Origin: JADCRZ01 sp965200945
GTDB lineage: Bacteria > Bacteroidota > Bacteroidia > Chitinophagales > Chitinophagaceae
Direction: 5' to 3'
Length of the DNA: 64,000 nt
Assembly (NCBI GenBank): GCA_965200945.1
Contig: OZ241749.1
Location: forward strand, 4,960,001 to 5,024,000
Within the stretch, counting starts at the first letter, position 1. Each line of letters opens with the position of its first letter. Below are positions 32,513-41,125 of this stretch, piece by piece. The position numbers and the translations under genes were made by a program. The notes below the pieces were generated by a model. It was not told the origin of the DNA. It searched no databases and saw only the letters and a list, made by a program, of their open reading frames with translations.

Positions 32513-32941
32513 TTATTCTGACTCTTTTGGAGTTTCATCAGAAGTATCAGTATCTGCCCCGCTCATATCAGGTTCCGTAACACTCAGAGTGTCGGTGGAA
32601 GAGGTGGGCTCTTCAACCGGGGGAGTGGAAGAAGTAGCGGCTTTTTTGGCGGCCTTTTTAGGCGCAGCCTTTTTGGCGGCTTTTTTCGGTGCGGCTTTTT
32701 TAGCGACCGCCTTTTTCACGGGTGCAGCTTTCTTAGCGGCTTTTACAGCTTTCTTGGGAGCTGCTTTCTTGGCGGCCTTGACAGCTTTCTTGGGAGCTGC
32801 TTTTTTAGCTGCCTTTACTGCTTTTTTGGGAGCTGCTTTTTTCGGGGCTGCTTTCTTTGGTGCAGCCTTCTTTGGAGCAGCCTTTTTAGGCGCTGCCTTT
32901 TTCGGTGCTGCTTTTTTAGGTGCAGCTTTTTTAGTAGCCAT
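32513..32941 (-). CDS. Histone H1-like DNA-binding protein
   Basis: The 142-residue product starts MATKKAAPKKA and repeats KKAAPKKA-type units for about 100 residues, including KAVKAAKKAAPKK three times. An acidic, Ser/Thr-rich tail follows from about residue 105 to the end (EEPTSSTDTLSVTEPDMSGAD to SE). The lysine/alanine/proline repeat matches the C-terminal arm of histone H1 and bacterial H1-like proteins, which bind and condense DNA without sequence specificity. The start is ATG 32941. The repeats occur at DNA level too, so length may vary between strains. Confidence 0.85.
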   Translation of the reverse strand: MATKKAAPKKAAPKKAAPKKAAPKKAAPKKAAPKKAAPKKAVKAAKKAAPKKAVKAAKKAAPKKAVKAAKKAAPVKKAVAKKAAPKKAAKKAAPKKAAKKAATSSTPPVEEPTSSTDTLSVTEPDMSGADTDTSDETPKESE

Positions 32942-33134
32942 TTTGTTTCGAATTTTAAGGTTAGAAATGTTGCTTAAATTTACGCAAGCAAAATGTATTC
33001 CCAAATTAATTTCTGAAAATCAGATAAATAAATTGAGCCTGTTTTATGCTCAGTGAAAACAATTAATCGGGTCGAAACCCGTTTGTTATAAAATTGTTAG
33101 GAATGGGCGGAGAGTGGTGTAAACGAGGTTGCTC

Positions 33135-33165
33135 TTTGTTTAGGTGTGAAATTTTTGTACCTTTG
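33135..33165 (+). promoter_or_regulatory. Full -33/-7 promoter of fusA
   Basis: TTTG at 33135-33138 and TACCTTTG at 33158-33165 are separated by 19 bases, the Bacteroidota primary sigma pattern. The leader to the ATG is about 135 bases, long for this genome, and could carry regulation. Confidence 0.7.
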
Positions 33166-33307
33166 CACTCCAAATTTAGGTGAGGTAGGGTTTTAGCCCG
33201 GTTTTGCCTGAATTTCAGGAACCCGGTGCAAACACCAAAAAGGGTTCCGGCCTTAACCTTCCTGAACAGATTTCGTTATTTCCATACAAATAAACATAAA
33301 CAAAGTC

Positions 33308-35449
33308 ATGGCAGACCTGAGATATCAAAGAAACTTCGGAATTGCTGCCCACATTGACGCGGGCAAAACGACCACCACTGAACGCATCCTGTACTATACA
33401 GGCGTAAACCACAAGATCGGAGAAGTACATGAAGGAGCTGCAACGATGGACTGGATGGCGCAGGAGCAGGAAAGAGGTATCACCATCACTTCTGCTGCAA
33501 CAACCTGTTTCTGGAACTTTCCTACTATCCAGGGACAGAAAGATGCAGATACCAAACAGTACAAATTTAATATCATCGATACTCCCGGCCACGTGGATTT
33601 CACCGTGGAAGTAGAACGTTCACTCCGGGTTCTGGACGGCCTGCTGGCGCTTTTCTGTGCCGTGTCAGGTGTTGAACCGCAGTCTGAAACTGTTTGGCGC
33701 CAGGCCAACCGCTATAAAGTACCAAGGATCGGTTTTGTAAACAAAATGGACCGCTCCGGTGCCGACTTTCTCAACGTGGTAAAACAGGTGAGGGAAATGC
33801 TGGGTGCGAAAGCTGTTCCGCTGCAGCTGCCGATCGGTGCAGAAGACAACTTCAAAGGCGTTGTTGACCTGATCACCCTGAAAGGCATCATCTGGGAAGA
33901 TGAAACAAGAGGTATGACCTACAAGGAAGTGCCTATCCCGGAAGATATGAAGGCTGATGTGGAAGAATGGAGACAGGCGCTCATTGAAGCTGTTGCTGAA
34001 TATGATGACAAGCTGCTCGAAAAATTCTTCGACGACCCGAATACCATCACCGAAGACGAAGTGCATGAAGCGATCCGTAAAGCTACGATCGACCTGTCCA
34101 TCATACCAATGATGTGCGGCTCTTCCTTCAAAAACAAGGGCGTGCAGACCGCCCTCGATGCGATCGTTCGTTACCTGCCTGGCCCGCTTGACATTGAAGC
34201 TGTGAAAGGAACCAATCCTGACACCGGCGAAGAGATCACCCGTAAGCCGGATGCCAAGGAACCGTTCGCGGCCCTGGCTTTCAAGATCATGACCGATCCG
34301 TTCGTAGGTCGCCTGGCCTTCTTCAGGGCTTACTCGGGGCACCTCGATTCTGGTTCTTATGTGCTGAACACCAGAACCGGTAAAAACGAGCGTATCTCCC
34401 GCATCATGCAGATGCATGCGAACAAGCAGAACCCGATCGACTTCATCGAAGCCGGCGACATCGGGGCAGCAGTTGGATTCAAGGACATCAAAACCGGCGA
34501 TACGCTGTGTAATGAAGACCATCCCATCGTGCTGGAATCAATGAACTTCCCTGAACCTGTTATCTCGATCGCCGTTGAGCCGAAGACACAGGTAGACGTA
34601 GATAAAATGGGTATGGCTATCGCGAAGCTGGTGGAAGAAGATCCGACCCTCCGCGTAAAGACCGACGAAGAAACCGGCCAGACCATCCTGAGCGGTATGG
34701 GCGAACTTCACCTCGAGATCATCGTAGACCGCATGAAACGTGAGTTCAAGGTTGAGATCAACCAGGGTGCGCCGATGGTAGCTTATAAAGAAGCTTTCCA
34801 GAACACAGTTGAACACAGGGAAGTGCTGAAAAAGCAGACCGGTGGTCGTGGTAAATTTGCCGACATCCAGTTTGCGCTGGGGCCAGCAGATGAGGAGTTC
34901 CTGAAAGAAGATAAAGGCACGTACCAGTTCGTGAACGATCTGTTTGGTGGATCAATTCCGCGTGAATTTGTTCCTGCTATCCAGAAAGGTTTTGAACAGT
35001 CGATGACAACCGGTGTACTGGCCAGCTATCCGGTCGATAATATGAAGATCCGCGTATACGACGGAAGCTTCCACGCAGTTGACTCCGACTCTATGTCGTT
35101 CGAACTGTGTGCCAAACAGGGCTTCCGTGAAGCAGCCAGGAAAGCGAAACCCGTTCTGCTGGAGCCGATCATGAAGATTGAAGTGATCACGCCCGACCAG
35201 TACATGGGTGATGTAACCGGTGACCTGAACCGTCGTCGCGGTATGCTGGAAGGAATCGACAGCAAGGCTGGTGCCCAGGTGATCAAAGCCAAGGTGCCGC
35301 TGAGTGAAATGTTCGGATATGTAACGCAGCTGCGTTCACTCTCTTCCGGCCGCGCCACTTCCACCATGGAATTCAGCCACTACTCTCCTGCACCCAACAA
35401 CATCTCAGAAGAGGTGATTGCCAAAGTAAAGGGTAAAGTAAATGCATAA
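33308..35449 (+). CDS. fusA: Elongation factor G
   Basis: The 713-residue translocase of the ribosome has the GTPase motifs G1 AHIDAGKT (residues 14-21), RGITITSAA, DTPGHVDF and NKMDRSG. EF-G domains II-V follow, with YDGSFHAVDSDSMSFELC and GDVTGDLNRRRG in the tip domains. All parts are present and in frame. It is monocistronic here, with its own promoter and terminator, although fusA is usually followed by rpsJ in this phylum. Confidence 0.97.
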   Translation: MADLRYQRNFGIAAHIDAGKTTTTERILYYTGVNHKIGEVHEGAATMDWMAQEQERGITITSAATTCFWNFPTIQGQKDADTKQYKFNIIDTPGHVDFTVEVERSLRVLDGLLALFCAVSGVEPQSETVWRQANRYKVPRIGFVNKMDRSGADFLNVVKQVREMLGAKAVPLQLPIGAEDNFKGVVDLITLKGIIWEDETRGMTYKEVPIPEDMKADVEEWRQALIEAVAEYDDKLLEKFFDDPNTITEDEVHEAIRKATIDLSIIPMMCGSSFKNKGVQTALDAIVRYLPGPLDIEAVKGTNPDTGEEITRKPDAKEPFAALAFKIMTDPFVGRLAFFRAYSGHLDSGSYVLNTRTGKNERISRIMQMHANKQNPIDFIEAGDIGAAVGFKDIKTGDTLCNEDHPIVLESMNFPEPVISIAVEPKTQVDVDKMGMAIAKLVEEDPTLRVKTDEETGQTILSGMGELHLEIIVDRMKREFKVEINQGAPMVAYKEAFQNTVEHREVLKKQTGGRGKFADIQFALGPADEEFLKEDKGTYQFVNDLFGGSIPREFVPAIQKGFEQSMTTGVLASYPVDNMKIRVYDGSFHAVDSDSMSFELCAKQGFREAARKAKPVLLEPIMKIEVITPDQYMGDVTGDLNRRRGMLEGIDSKAGAQVIKAKVPLSEMFGYVTQLRSLSSGRATSTMEFSHYSPAPNNISEEVIAKVKGKVNA

Positions 35450-35470
35450 AATGGTTTTTTCTGATAAGGA

Positions 35471-35496
35471 AACCCGCTCCCAGGAGCGGGTTTTTT
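35471..35496 (+). terminator. Terminator of fusA
   Basis: AACCCGCTCC, CAG, then GAGCGGGTTTTTT: 8-bp stem with T-run, 21 bases after the stop. Confidence 0.85.
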
Positions 35497-35618
35497 ATTG
35501 CCTGTACTTTTAATATCACCCGGGAAAGGATATTTTTATCAAATCAAACAAAAACGGATAAGGTGGGCAACCATCGTGGCAATTTTTACGAATATATGCT
35601 TAACACAAAGCGTTCATC

Positions 35619-36203
35619 TTGCTAACCAGTCAAGAAATAGAAACTATTATAACTGACTGTACCAACAACCAAAGAGAGAGTCAGAAGAAATTCTATACTC
35701 ATTTCTATGGCTATGCCACTTCCGTCTGTATGCGGTATGCGCATACAGAAGACGATGCGATGGAAATAGTCAATGACGGGTTCCTGAAAATTTTCCGGGA
35801 ACTGGCTTCTTTCAAACCGCGCTATGAGGATGTGGAAGCTTCTTTGAAAGGCTGGATAAAAAGGATCGTAGTGAACACAGCCATTGATCACTTCAGAAAG
35901 AACCACCGCTATCAGATGAACGTATCTATCGATGACAGTAAGTTTCACTGGGCCGACGAAGCGGAGACCTCGCTCGATAAAATGTCGTACGAAGAAATCA
36001 TCAAGTTGGTGCAGCAATTGTCTCCGGTGTATCGCACGGTATTCAATTTGTATGTGATAGATGGATACAAGCACGAAGAAATCGCTAAACGATTAAATAT
36101 ATCGGTTGGAACCTCGAAGTCCAATCTTGCCAAAGCCAAAATGAATATTCAAAAAATGATCTTACAAAGACAGCAGAGTTTGTATGGACAAACAGCGATC
36201 TGA
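35619..36203 (+). CDS. ECF-type RNA polymerase sigma factor
   Basis: The 194-residue protein has region 2 (FYGYATSVCMRYAHTEDDAMEIVNDGFLKIF, then LKGWIKRIVVNTAIDHFRKN) and region 4 (LSPVYRTVFNLYVIDGYKHEEIAKRLNISVGTSKSNLAKAK). The HTEDDAMEIVND core binds RNA polymerase and the -10 region. No ATG fits; TTG 35619 gives LTSQEIETIITDCTNN, a family-like start. The last 20 bases overlap the downstream gene, so the two are translationally coupled. Confidence 0.9.
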   Translation: MLTSQEIETIITDCTNNQRESQKKFYTHFYGYATSVCMRYAHTEDDAMEIVNDGFLKIFRELASFKPRYEDVEASLKGWIKRIVVNTAIDHFRKNHRYQMNVSIDDSKFHWADEAETSLDKMSYEEIIKLVQQLSPVYRTVFNLYVIDGYKHEEIAKRLNISVGTSKSNLAKAKMNIQKMILQRQQSLYGQTAI

Positions 36204-37596
36204 ACATATCGAAAACCGGTTTCGGCAGGCAGCTGAAAACTTTCTCCCGCCCCCTCCCACAAATGAGGCTTGGAGGAAGATGGAAGCTTTGCTGGATGAA
36301 AAGCCGAAAAAGAGGCGCTTCCTTATCTGGTGGTGGCCTGTAGGGTTACTGCTGCTGTCTATCGCAATCGGCGGGTACTTTTATCACACATACAGGAGCA
36401 GTGTACCAACTCTTTCGAATCATGTATCTGAGAAGGCAATTACTTCTCAGGAAAGCAGGAAAGAAGCCCGCAATCGTACCGAGATGACACCTGCAACGGC
36501 AGCTGAAAACGATCCGCACCCGGAAGCCGGTTCAGCGCAGGACGCGGGAAAAACGACCGGAAGTCTGGCCACTCCCCACTCCGGGCGACTATACCCTGCT
36601 CCAGATCGTCGTCCCGATAACCAAGGAGGCGGTCGGCCGGTTGCTGAAAATAGCAGCAGGTCTGTTTCAACTATTCCGTCATCTGCATTCGGTAACGCCC
36701 GGTCAGGAGACGGGTACCGCAAAAGGGCCGCTGCAAGCCAGGGCATCAAAAAAGGGGCACGCACCGCGGGCTTAAATACAGGGGCTTATCTACAGGCCGC
36801 TCCGGTCGCAACAGAAGCCGGTGAAGACCTGCACGCCTTTGCCGGCTTGCCACCGCTGGAAACAAGAACGGTAAATTTCAGCATAACCGTACCGGATAGC
36901 ATGTTAAACCGTTTGTCCCAACATGCAGCGATAAAAGACAGCTTACAAACATCGATCGAAAGGATTGCAAAAAAGCAGACCGACAATTCCCTCAAAAATG
37001 CCCGCTTTTATTTTGTTGTTTCCGGTTCCAGTAATGCTACCAGCCTGCGCAGATTCGATATCCAGAACGAGGGAAATGTATATGGAGCTGAGATCGGTTA
37101 TCATGTAAATAACTGGCTGGCGGTGCAGGCAGGATTTCATGCAGGCCGAAAGATATATTTTGCCGGCAAAGGTGATTACAAGTGGGGATCCAGTTACCCC
37201 TTGGATTCCATCAAGAGCCTGAAGATTGATGCTGACTGCCTTATTTTTGATCTGCCATTGTCTTTGCGCTTTGATCTGCTCCATCACCAGAGCAATGCTT
37301 TGTATGCAATCGCCGGCATCTCTTCTTTTCTGATGAACAGTGAAGTCTACAATTATCACATAACGACGCAGTCGAACTGGTACTACAAATCTCTAATGAA
37401 ATACAGAGGAAACTTCGACTGGTTTTCTTCGATCAACTTAAGCGTCGGGTTTGAACAGCGGTTATTCAGGTATTTTTATTTACAGGCCGAGCCTTATGCC
37501 AAACTGCCGATCGCCGGTGTAGGGGCAGGTTCTGTAAAGCTTTATTCCCTCGGTCTTCAGGTAGGGTTAAAGTATCAGCCACTAAAAAGAAAATAG
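36184..37596 (+). CDS. Membrane-anchored protein with C-terminal outer-membrane-type barrel
   Basis: The N-terminus (MDKQRSEHIENRFRQAAENFLPPPPTNEAWRKMEALLDE) looks like a cytoplasmic anti-sigma segment. One membrane helix follows (WWWPVGLLLLSIAIGGYFYH, about 49-68). Then come about 140 residues of low-complexity periplasmic linker, and a C-terminal region (from about residue 270) with porin-like strands (NVYGAEIGYHVNNWLAVQAGFHAGRKI to KLYSLGLQVGLKYQPL). Such sigma-plus-barrel pairs are known in Bacteroidota. It overlaps the sigma gene by 20 bases, so it probably controls that factor. That role is inferred. Confidence 0.75.
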   Translation: MDKQRSEHIENRFRQAAENFLPPPPTNEAWRKMEALLDEKPKKRRFLIWWWPVGLLLLSIAIGGYFYHTYRSSVPTLSNHVSEKAITSQESRKEARNRTEMTPATAAENDPHPEAGSAQDAGKTTGSLATPHSGRLYPAPDRRPDNQGGGRPVAENSSRSVSTIPSSAFGNARSGDGYRKRAAASQGIKKGARTAGLNTGAYLQAAPVATEAGEDLHAFAGLPPLETRTVNFSITVPDSMLNRLSQHAAIKDSLQTSIERIAKKQTDNSLKNARFYFVVSGSSNATSLRRFDIQNEGNVYGAEIGYHVNNWLAVQAGFHAGRKIYFAGKGDYKWGSSYPLDSIKSLKIDADCLIFDLPLSLRFDLLHHQSNALYAIAGISSFLMNSEVYNYHITTQSNWYYKSLMKYRGNFDWFSSINLSVGFEQRLFRYFYLQAEPYAKLPIAGVGAGSVKLYSLGLQVGLKYQPLKRK

Positions 37597-37833
37597 TTTC
37601 TCAAAAACTTGGTTCATTATGCTTTGTGTTAAAGGGCGCGCCTGTGGAGGCAGCCCTTTTTTGTTCGTTATATATGAACAAATGGATTTTTATACTGCGC
37701 ATACTAACTGCCTGTTTATTTGCTGCATTGTGGTAAATAATTTCAAACAAAAAAACTGTAAAGTCTTTCCCGATCTGCTTTTTTTCAGGCAACCATCATA
37801 TACAGATTTTCGATTCTTTGAGAAATAAGTCTT

Positions 37834-38205
37834 ATGAACCAAAGAAGAATTACCTCTCTGTTCTGTTGTCTGTTATTTCTGAACTTTCTATCCTGCAGTA
37901 AGACCGATTCCACACCGGATGCAATTACCCCGACTCCGGTGGTCAATAAATGCAGCGGTACGGCCGGGCCTCTGTACACTACTGTGAAAACACTTGTTCA
38001 ATCCAGATGTGTGGGCTGTCATAACAACAATGTTGCAAATGGCGGGATGAACTTTACAGTCGACTGCAACATCATCACCAACGCTGCACTCATCAAAACA
38101 GTGGCGGTTGATAAAAGCACCATGCCGCCGGGCAACCCCCTTTCCACAACGGATAAAGCCAAGATCACCGACTGGATCAATGCCGGCGGTGCCATCACCA
38201 ACTGA
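37834..38205 (+). CDS. Small CxxCH lipoprotein (possible monoheme cytochrome)
   Basis: The 123-residue protein has a lipoprotein signal (SLFCCLLFLNFLSC) and one heme motif, RCVGCHNN. A possible Met ligand lies in STMPPGNPLS, followed by TDKAKITDWINAGG, which is typical of planctomycete- and Bacteroidota-type cytochrome c lipoproteins. It would carry electrons at the periplasmic face. It starts a four-gene run in one direction (to 40227) whose other members are envelope proteins. Confidence 0.78.
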   Translation: MNQRRITSLFCCLLFLNFLSCSKTDSTPDAITPTPVVNKCSGTAGPLYTTVKTLVQSRCVGCHNNNVANGGMNFTVDCNIITNAALIKTVAVDKSTMPPGNPLSTTDKAKITDWINAGGAITN

Positions 38206-38247
38206 TCTCTCATCCGGTACCAAATTCTATTGTAAAATCATTCTGCT

Positions 38248-38673
38248 ATGAAACTTATAAAAAAATGGGGCTGGCTGGTGCTTCTTGTGATCCTGGGGGT
38301 GGCCGCATATGCCTATCGTGAATATACACGTAAACCGGCTGACCTGGCAGACGTACAGCCACAGGCCACCGTAGCTGCGGATGTATTGGTGAAAGCCTAC
38401 GAATCAGACGAGCAAAAGGCCAACAGCCTGTACCTCGGAAAAGCGATCGACGTTTCTGGTATTGTATCGGAAATTAACAGTCAGAGCGACACGTCTATCA
38501 ACATCCTTCTGGGTAAAAAGGATGATATGCACAGGGTCAGCTGTCTCATGAATCCCAACCAGACTGTCAACACGAAAAAAGTAAAGGCAGGCGACCCAAT
38601 TTCTCTCCGCGGCATCTGTACGGGCTATTTGCTCGACGTTGAACTGAACAGGTGTGTGATAATTAAACAATAA
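38248..38673 (+). CDS. Membrane-anchored OB-fold protein (tRNA_anti-like)
   Basis: The 141-residue protein has one N-terminal membrane segment (WGWLVLLVILGVAAYAY). A periplasmic OB-like domain follows: LVKAYESDEQKANSLYLGKAIDVSGIVSEI, then RVSCLMNPN, then KAGDPISLRGICTGYLLDVELNRCVI. This matches the tRNA_anti-like family. Despite the name, such envelope domains probably bind other ligands. It lies between the CxxCH lipoprotein and YceI. Confidence 0.75.
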   Translation: MKLIKKWGWLVLLVILGVAAYAYREYTRKPADLADVQPQATVAADVLVKAYESDEQKANSLYLGKAIDVSGIVSEINSQSDTSINILLGKKDDMHRVSCLMNPNQTVNTKKVKAGDPISLRGICTGYLLDVELNRCVIIKQ

Positions 38674-38683
38674 ACCAGATTAT

Positions 38684-39250
38684 ATGAAATCAGTAAAAGT
38701 AGTATGTCTTGTGCTGCTTCTTGCAGGCACGCAATGGGCATCGGGACAGGCCAGGTATTTTACGAAAAACGGGAAAGTGTCTTTTTATTCAAAAGCTCCC
38801 ATGGAAAACATTGAAGCGCACAATTCGAAATGCGTAAGTGTATTCGATGTGAGTTCAGGGAAGCTCGAATTTTCCGTTTTGCTCAAGGGGTTTGAATTCG
38901 AAAAAGCAAAGATGCAGGAGCATTTCAACGAAGAATATGTTGAGAGTGATAAATTTCCAAAAGCCGTATTCAGCGGTAACATCAAAGAGATCGGCAATCT
39001 CAAAACAGGCAAGGATGGCACTTATACTGTGCAGGTGAGTGGCACCCTTACTATGCATGGCGTTACAAAGCCTCAGGATGCACAGGCCACTTTTACGGTC
39101 AAAGGCGGTACCATCAGCGCAGTGTCTGAACTTACAGTGGTGCTTGCCGACTACAACATCGAAATTCCTTCCCTCGTCGCCGATAAGGTAAGCAAGAATG
39201 TACGGATCGTCGTGAATGTTCCCGCATACGAACCTATGTCAGGCACCTGA
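38684..39250 (+). CDS. YceI-family protein
   Basis: The 188-residue protein has a signal peptide (VVCLVLLLAGTQWASGQA). The YceI lipocalin-like barrel follows: KVSFYSKAPMENIEAHNSK, FEFEKAKMQEHFNEEYVESDKFPKAVFSG, VSGTLTMHGVTKP and YNIEIPSLVADKVSKNVRIVV. YceI proteins bind long isoprenoids or similar lipids in the periplasm. It begins 10 bases after the OB-fold gene, so it is in the same operon. Confidence 0.9.
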   Translation: MKSVKVVCLVLLLAGTQWASGQARYFTKNGKVSFYSKAPMENIEAHNSKCVSVFDVSSGKLEFSVLLKGFEFEKAKMQEHFNEEYVESDKFPKAVFSGNIKEIGNLKTGKDGTYTVQVSGTLTMHGVTKPQDAQATFTVKGGTISAVSELTVVLADYNIEIPSLVADKVSKNVRIVVNVPAYEPMSGT

Positions 39251-39288
39251 TCAAAACCCATCGATTCCTCAAAGAAAAATAACCGTTC

Positions 39289-40227
39289 ATGAGACAATTC
39301 ATCGCCTTCCTCGTATTTATATTCTTGGTAACACCGGCATTTGCACAGGAAAGCCTGCTGAAAGGGCTGGAAGACAGCGTGCCTGCGCGGGAAAAAGTGA
39401 CCGCGGCTTTCAAGTCGACCCGTGTTATCAATGCTCACTCCATCGAAATGCTGGCTAAGGGTAACCTGGACTTCCGGATCCTTCACCGCTTCAGCCGGAT
39501 CAACAGTGGGGTGGATCAGTGGTTTGGGCTTGATGGTGCTTCCATGCGCATGTCGTTCGATTATGGCATCACCAACGATCTGATGGTAGGCATCGGCCGG
39601 AGCACCTACCGCAAAGAGGTAGACGGATTTGTTAAAGCCAGGTTCCTGCAGCAGACGACCGGCCCAAACGCAGTTCCTGTGTCAGTAGCGCTTGCAGCCG
39701 GTTCCACGATATGGACAGGTGTGTCTCCCACGTCGGTCAAGCCGAGCACTTCAGACCGTACATCGTATTACTTGCAGCTGCTGGTAGGCCGTAAATTCAA
39801 CGAGCGGTTTTCATTTCAGCTGAGCCCGATATTTCTCCGCAGGAACTTTGTTGACCGGCCAGCGGAAGATTTCAACCTGTTTGCCCTTGGCGGGGGCGCC
39901 CGCTTTAAAATCAGCAAGCGCGTGGCTATTACTGCCGACTACCATCACGCGCTGAGCGGGATTCCTAAAGCGAACACGGATCCCCTGTCGGTGGGCATAG
40001 ATATTGAGACCGGTGGACATGTGTTCCAACTGCACTTCACAAATGCGGTGGGAATGAACGAAAGGGCCTATATCACCGAAACCACCGATAAATTCTTCAA
40101 AGGAGACATTCGGTTTGGGTTCAACCTCTCGAGGATCTTCCGCGTAGGATCGAAGGGGAAGAGTAACTGGGGCGGACCAGACAGGGGAAAAGTGAACGGG
40201 AAAGAGTCTTCCGGGAAGAAAAGTTAA
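39289..40227 (+). CDS. DUF5777-like outer-membrane beta-barrel protein
   Basis: The 312-residue protein has a signal peptide (FIAFLVFIFLVTPAFAQE). A series of amphipathic strands follows, with family-like stretches FKSTRVINAHSIEMLAKGNLDFRILHRF, SMRMSFDYGITNDLMVGIGRS and HVFQLHFTNAVGMNERAYI. DUF5777 proteins commonly accompany YceI and cytochrome-type lipoproteins, as here. A basic tail (GSKGKSNWGGPDRGKVNGKESSGKKS) is unusual for a barrel end. Function unknown. Confidence 0.8.
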   Translation: MRQFIAFLVFIFLVTPAFAQESLLKGLEDSVPAREKVTAAFKSTRVINAHSIEMLAKGNLDFRILHRFSRINSGVDQWFGLDGASMRMSFDYGITNDLMVGIGRSTYRKEVDGFVKARFLQQTTGPNAVPVSVALAAGSTIWTGVSPTSVKPSTSDRTSYYLQLLVGRKFNERFSFQLSPIFLRRNFVDRPAEDFNLFALGGGARFKISKRVAITADYHHALSGIPKANTDPLSVGIDIETGGHVFQLHFTNAVGMNERAYITETTDKFFKGDIRFGFNLSRIFRVGSKGKSNWGGPDRGKVNGKESSGKKS

Positions 40228-40296
40228 GAACGCGTTGCGGGAGTAACCAGGCTTAAACTTTTTTCGCTTTGTTCTTTCTTATTTGAAAAGAAGAAT

Positions 40297-40602
40297 ATGA
40301 AAAAGAGATATAATGGCCTGATGGGCGTTGTAACCGTAATAACCGTAGCCCTTTCTTTAAGTTCATGTGCTCCCACCTATGTAGCGGCCAGACCTGGACC
40401 GCCTGTTTATGCCCGGCCTGTAGCTCCCGGCCCGGGGTATGTGTGGATAAATGATAATTGGGTGATGAAGGGAGGCAGGTACGAATACGTACATGGCTAT
40501 TGGGCACCGCCCCGGGCGAACCGGGTGTGGGTAGAAGGCAACTGGAATTCCAGAGGAAGAGGTTACCACTGGACGCCGGGAAGATGGCAACACAGAAGGT
40601 GA
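40297..40602 (+). CDS. WxxGxW-repeat lipoprotein
   Basis: The 101-residue product has a lipoprotein signal (VVTVITVALSLSSC). A Pro/Tyr-rich part follows, then two copies of the Y-x-W-x-G-x-W pattern: YEYVHGYWAPP and WVEGNWNSRGRGYHWTPGRW. Such repeats occur in small envelope proteins of Bacteroidota and Proteobacteria. It stands alone with a terminator 36 bases after the stop. Function unknown. Confidence 0.8.
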   Translation: MKKRYNGLMGVVTVITVALSLSSCAPTYVAARPGPPVYARPVAPGPGYVWINDNWVMKGGRYEYVHGYWAPPRANRVWVEGNWNSRGRGYHWTPGRWQHRR

Positions 40603-40638
40603 TTGAAAAAATAAATAATTGATAGTCAATAGATACTG

Positions 40639-40667
40639 AGCCGCTCTGACCGAAAGAGCGGCTTTTT
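40639..40667 (+). terminator. Terminator after the WxxGxW gene
   Basis: AGCCGCTCT pairs with AGAGCGGCT, loop GACCGAA, followed by TTTTT. Confidence 0.85.
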
Positions 40668-40759
40668 AATGCAAAAAAGTTTGTAGAAACACAAGCCAGA
40701 TAAGATTGAGCAACGTACCTGGCGGCAACAAAAGAAGGTCAAAAAATATATTGATTTCT

Positions 40760-40790
40760 TTTGCTGATATGGTTTAAACCCATACTTTTG
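40760..40790 (+). promoter_or_regulatory. Full -33/-7 promoter of the S10 operon
   Basis: TTTG (40760-40763), 19 bases, TACTTTTG (40783-40790), then rpsJ ATG 30 bases on. Same spacing as the fusA promoter. Confidence 0.75.
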
Positions 40791-40819
40791 CACTCCCAAT
40801 TAAACTTGGGTTTTTAGAT

Positions 40820-41125
40820 ATGTCACAACGGATAAGAATCAAGTTACAGTCGTACGATCACAATCTGGTAGACAAATCTGCCGAAAAAATTGTGAAGACG
40901 GTACGCAGCACTGGAGCGGTAGTAACGGGGCCCATTCCGTTACCGACACACAAGAAGATATTTACAGTTTTGCGTTCTCCTCATGTAAACAAGAAAGCGC
41001 GTGAACAGTTCCAATTGCGCACGCACAAACGTTTACTGGATATCTATACTTCTTCTTCCAGAACTGTAGATGCGCTGTCGAAACTGGACCTGCCCTCAGG
41101 TGTGGAAGTGGAAATCAAGGCTTGA
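40820..41125 (+). CDS. rpsJ: 30S ribosomal protein S10
   Basis: The 101-residue protein begins MSQRIRIKLQSYDHNLVDKSA and contains VVTGPIPLPTHKKIFTVLRSPHVNKKAREQFQLRTHKRL, the S10 loop that reaches into the 30S head. Length is normal. It opens the operon; an unusually long 282-base gap separates it from rplC. No Shine-Dalgarno sequence is seen (leader AACTTGGGTTTTTAGAT). Confidence 0.97.
   Translation: MSQRIRIKLQSYDHNLVDKSAEKIVKTVRSTGAVVTGPIPLPTHKKIFTVLRSPHVNKKAREQFQLRTHKRLLDIYTSSSRTVDALSKLDLPSGVEVEIKA

Noticed and set aside
32640..32940. Short regular repeats that could suggest a CRISPR array
   Set aside because: The units are contiguous, lack spacers of constant length and encode the KKAAPKKA repeats of the H1-like protein.
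33665..34522. A 285-codon minus-strand frame
   Set aside because: Antisense shadow of fusA; no independent evidence of coding.
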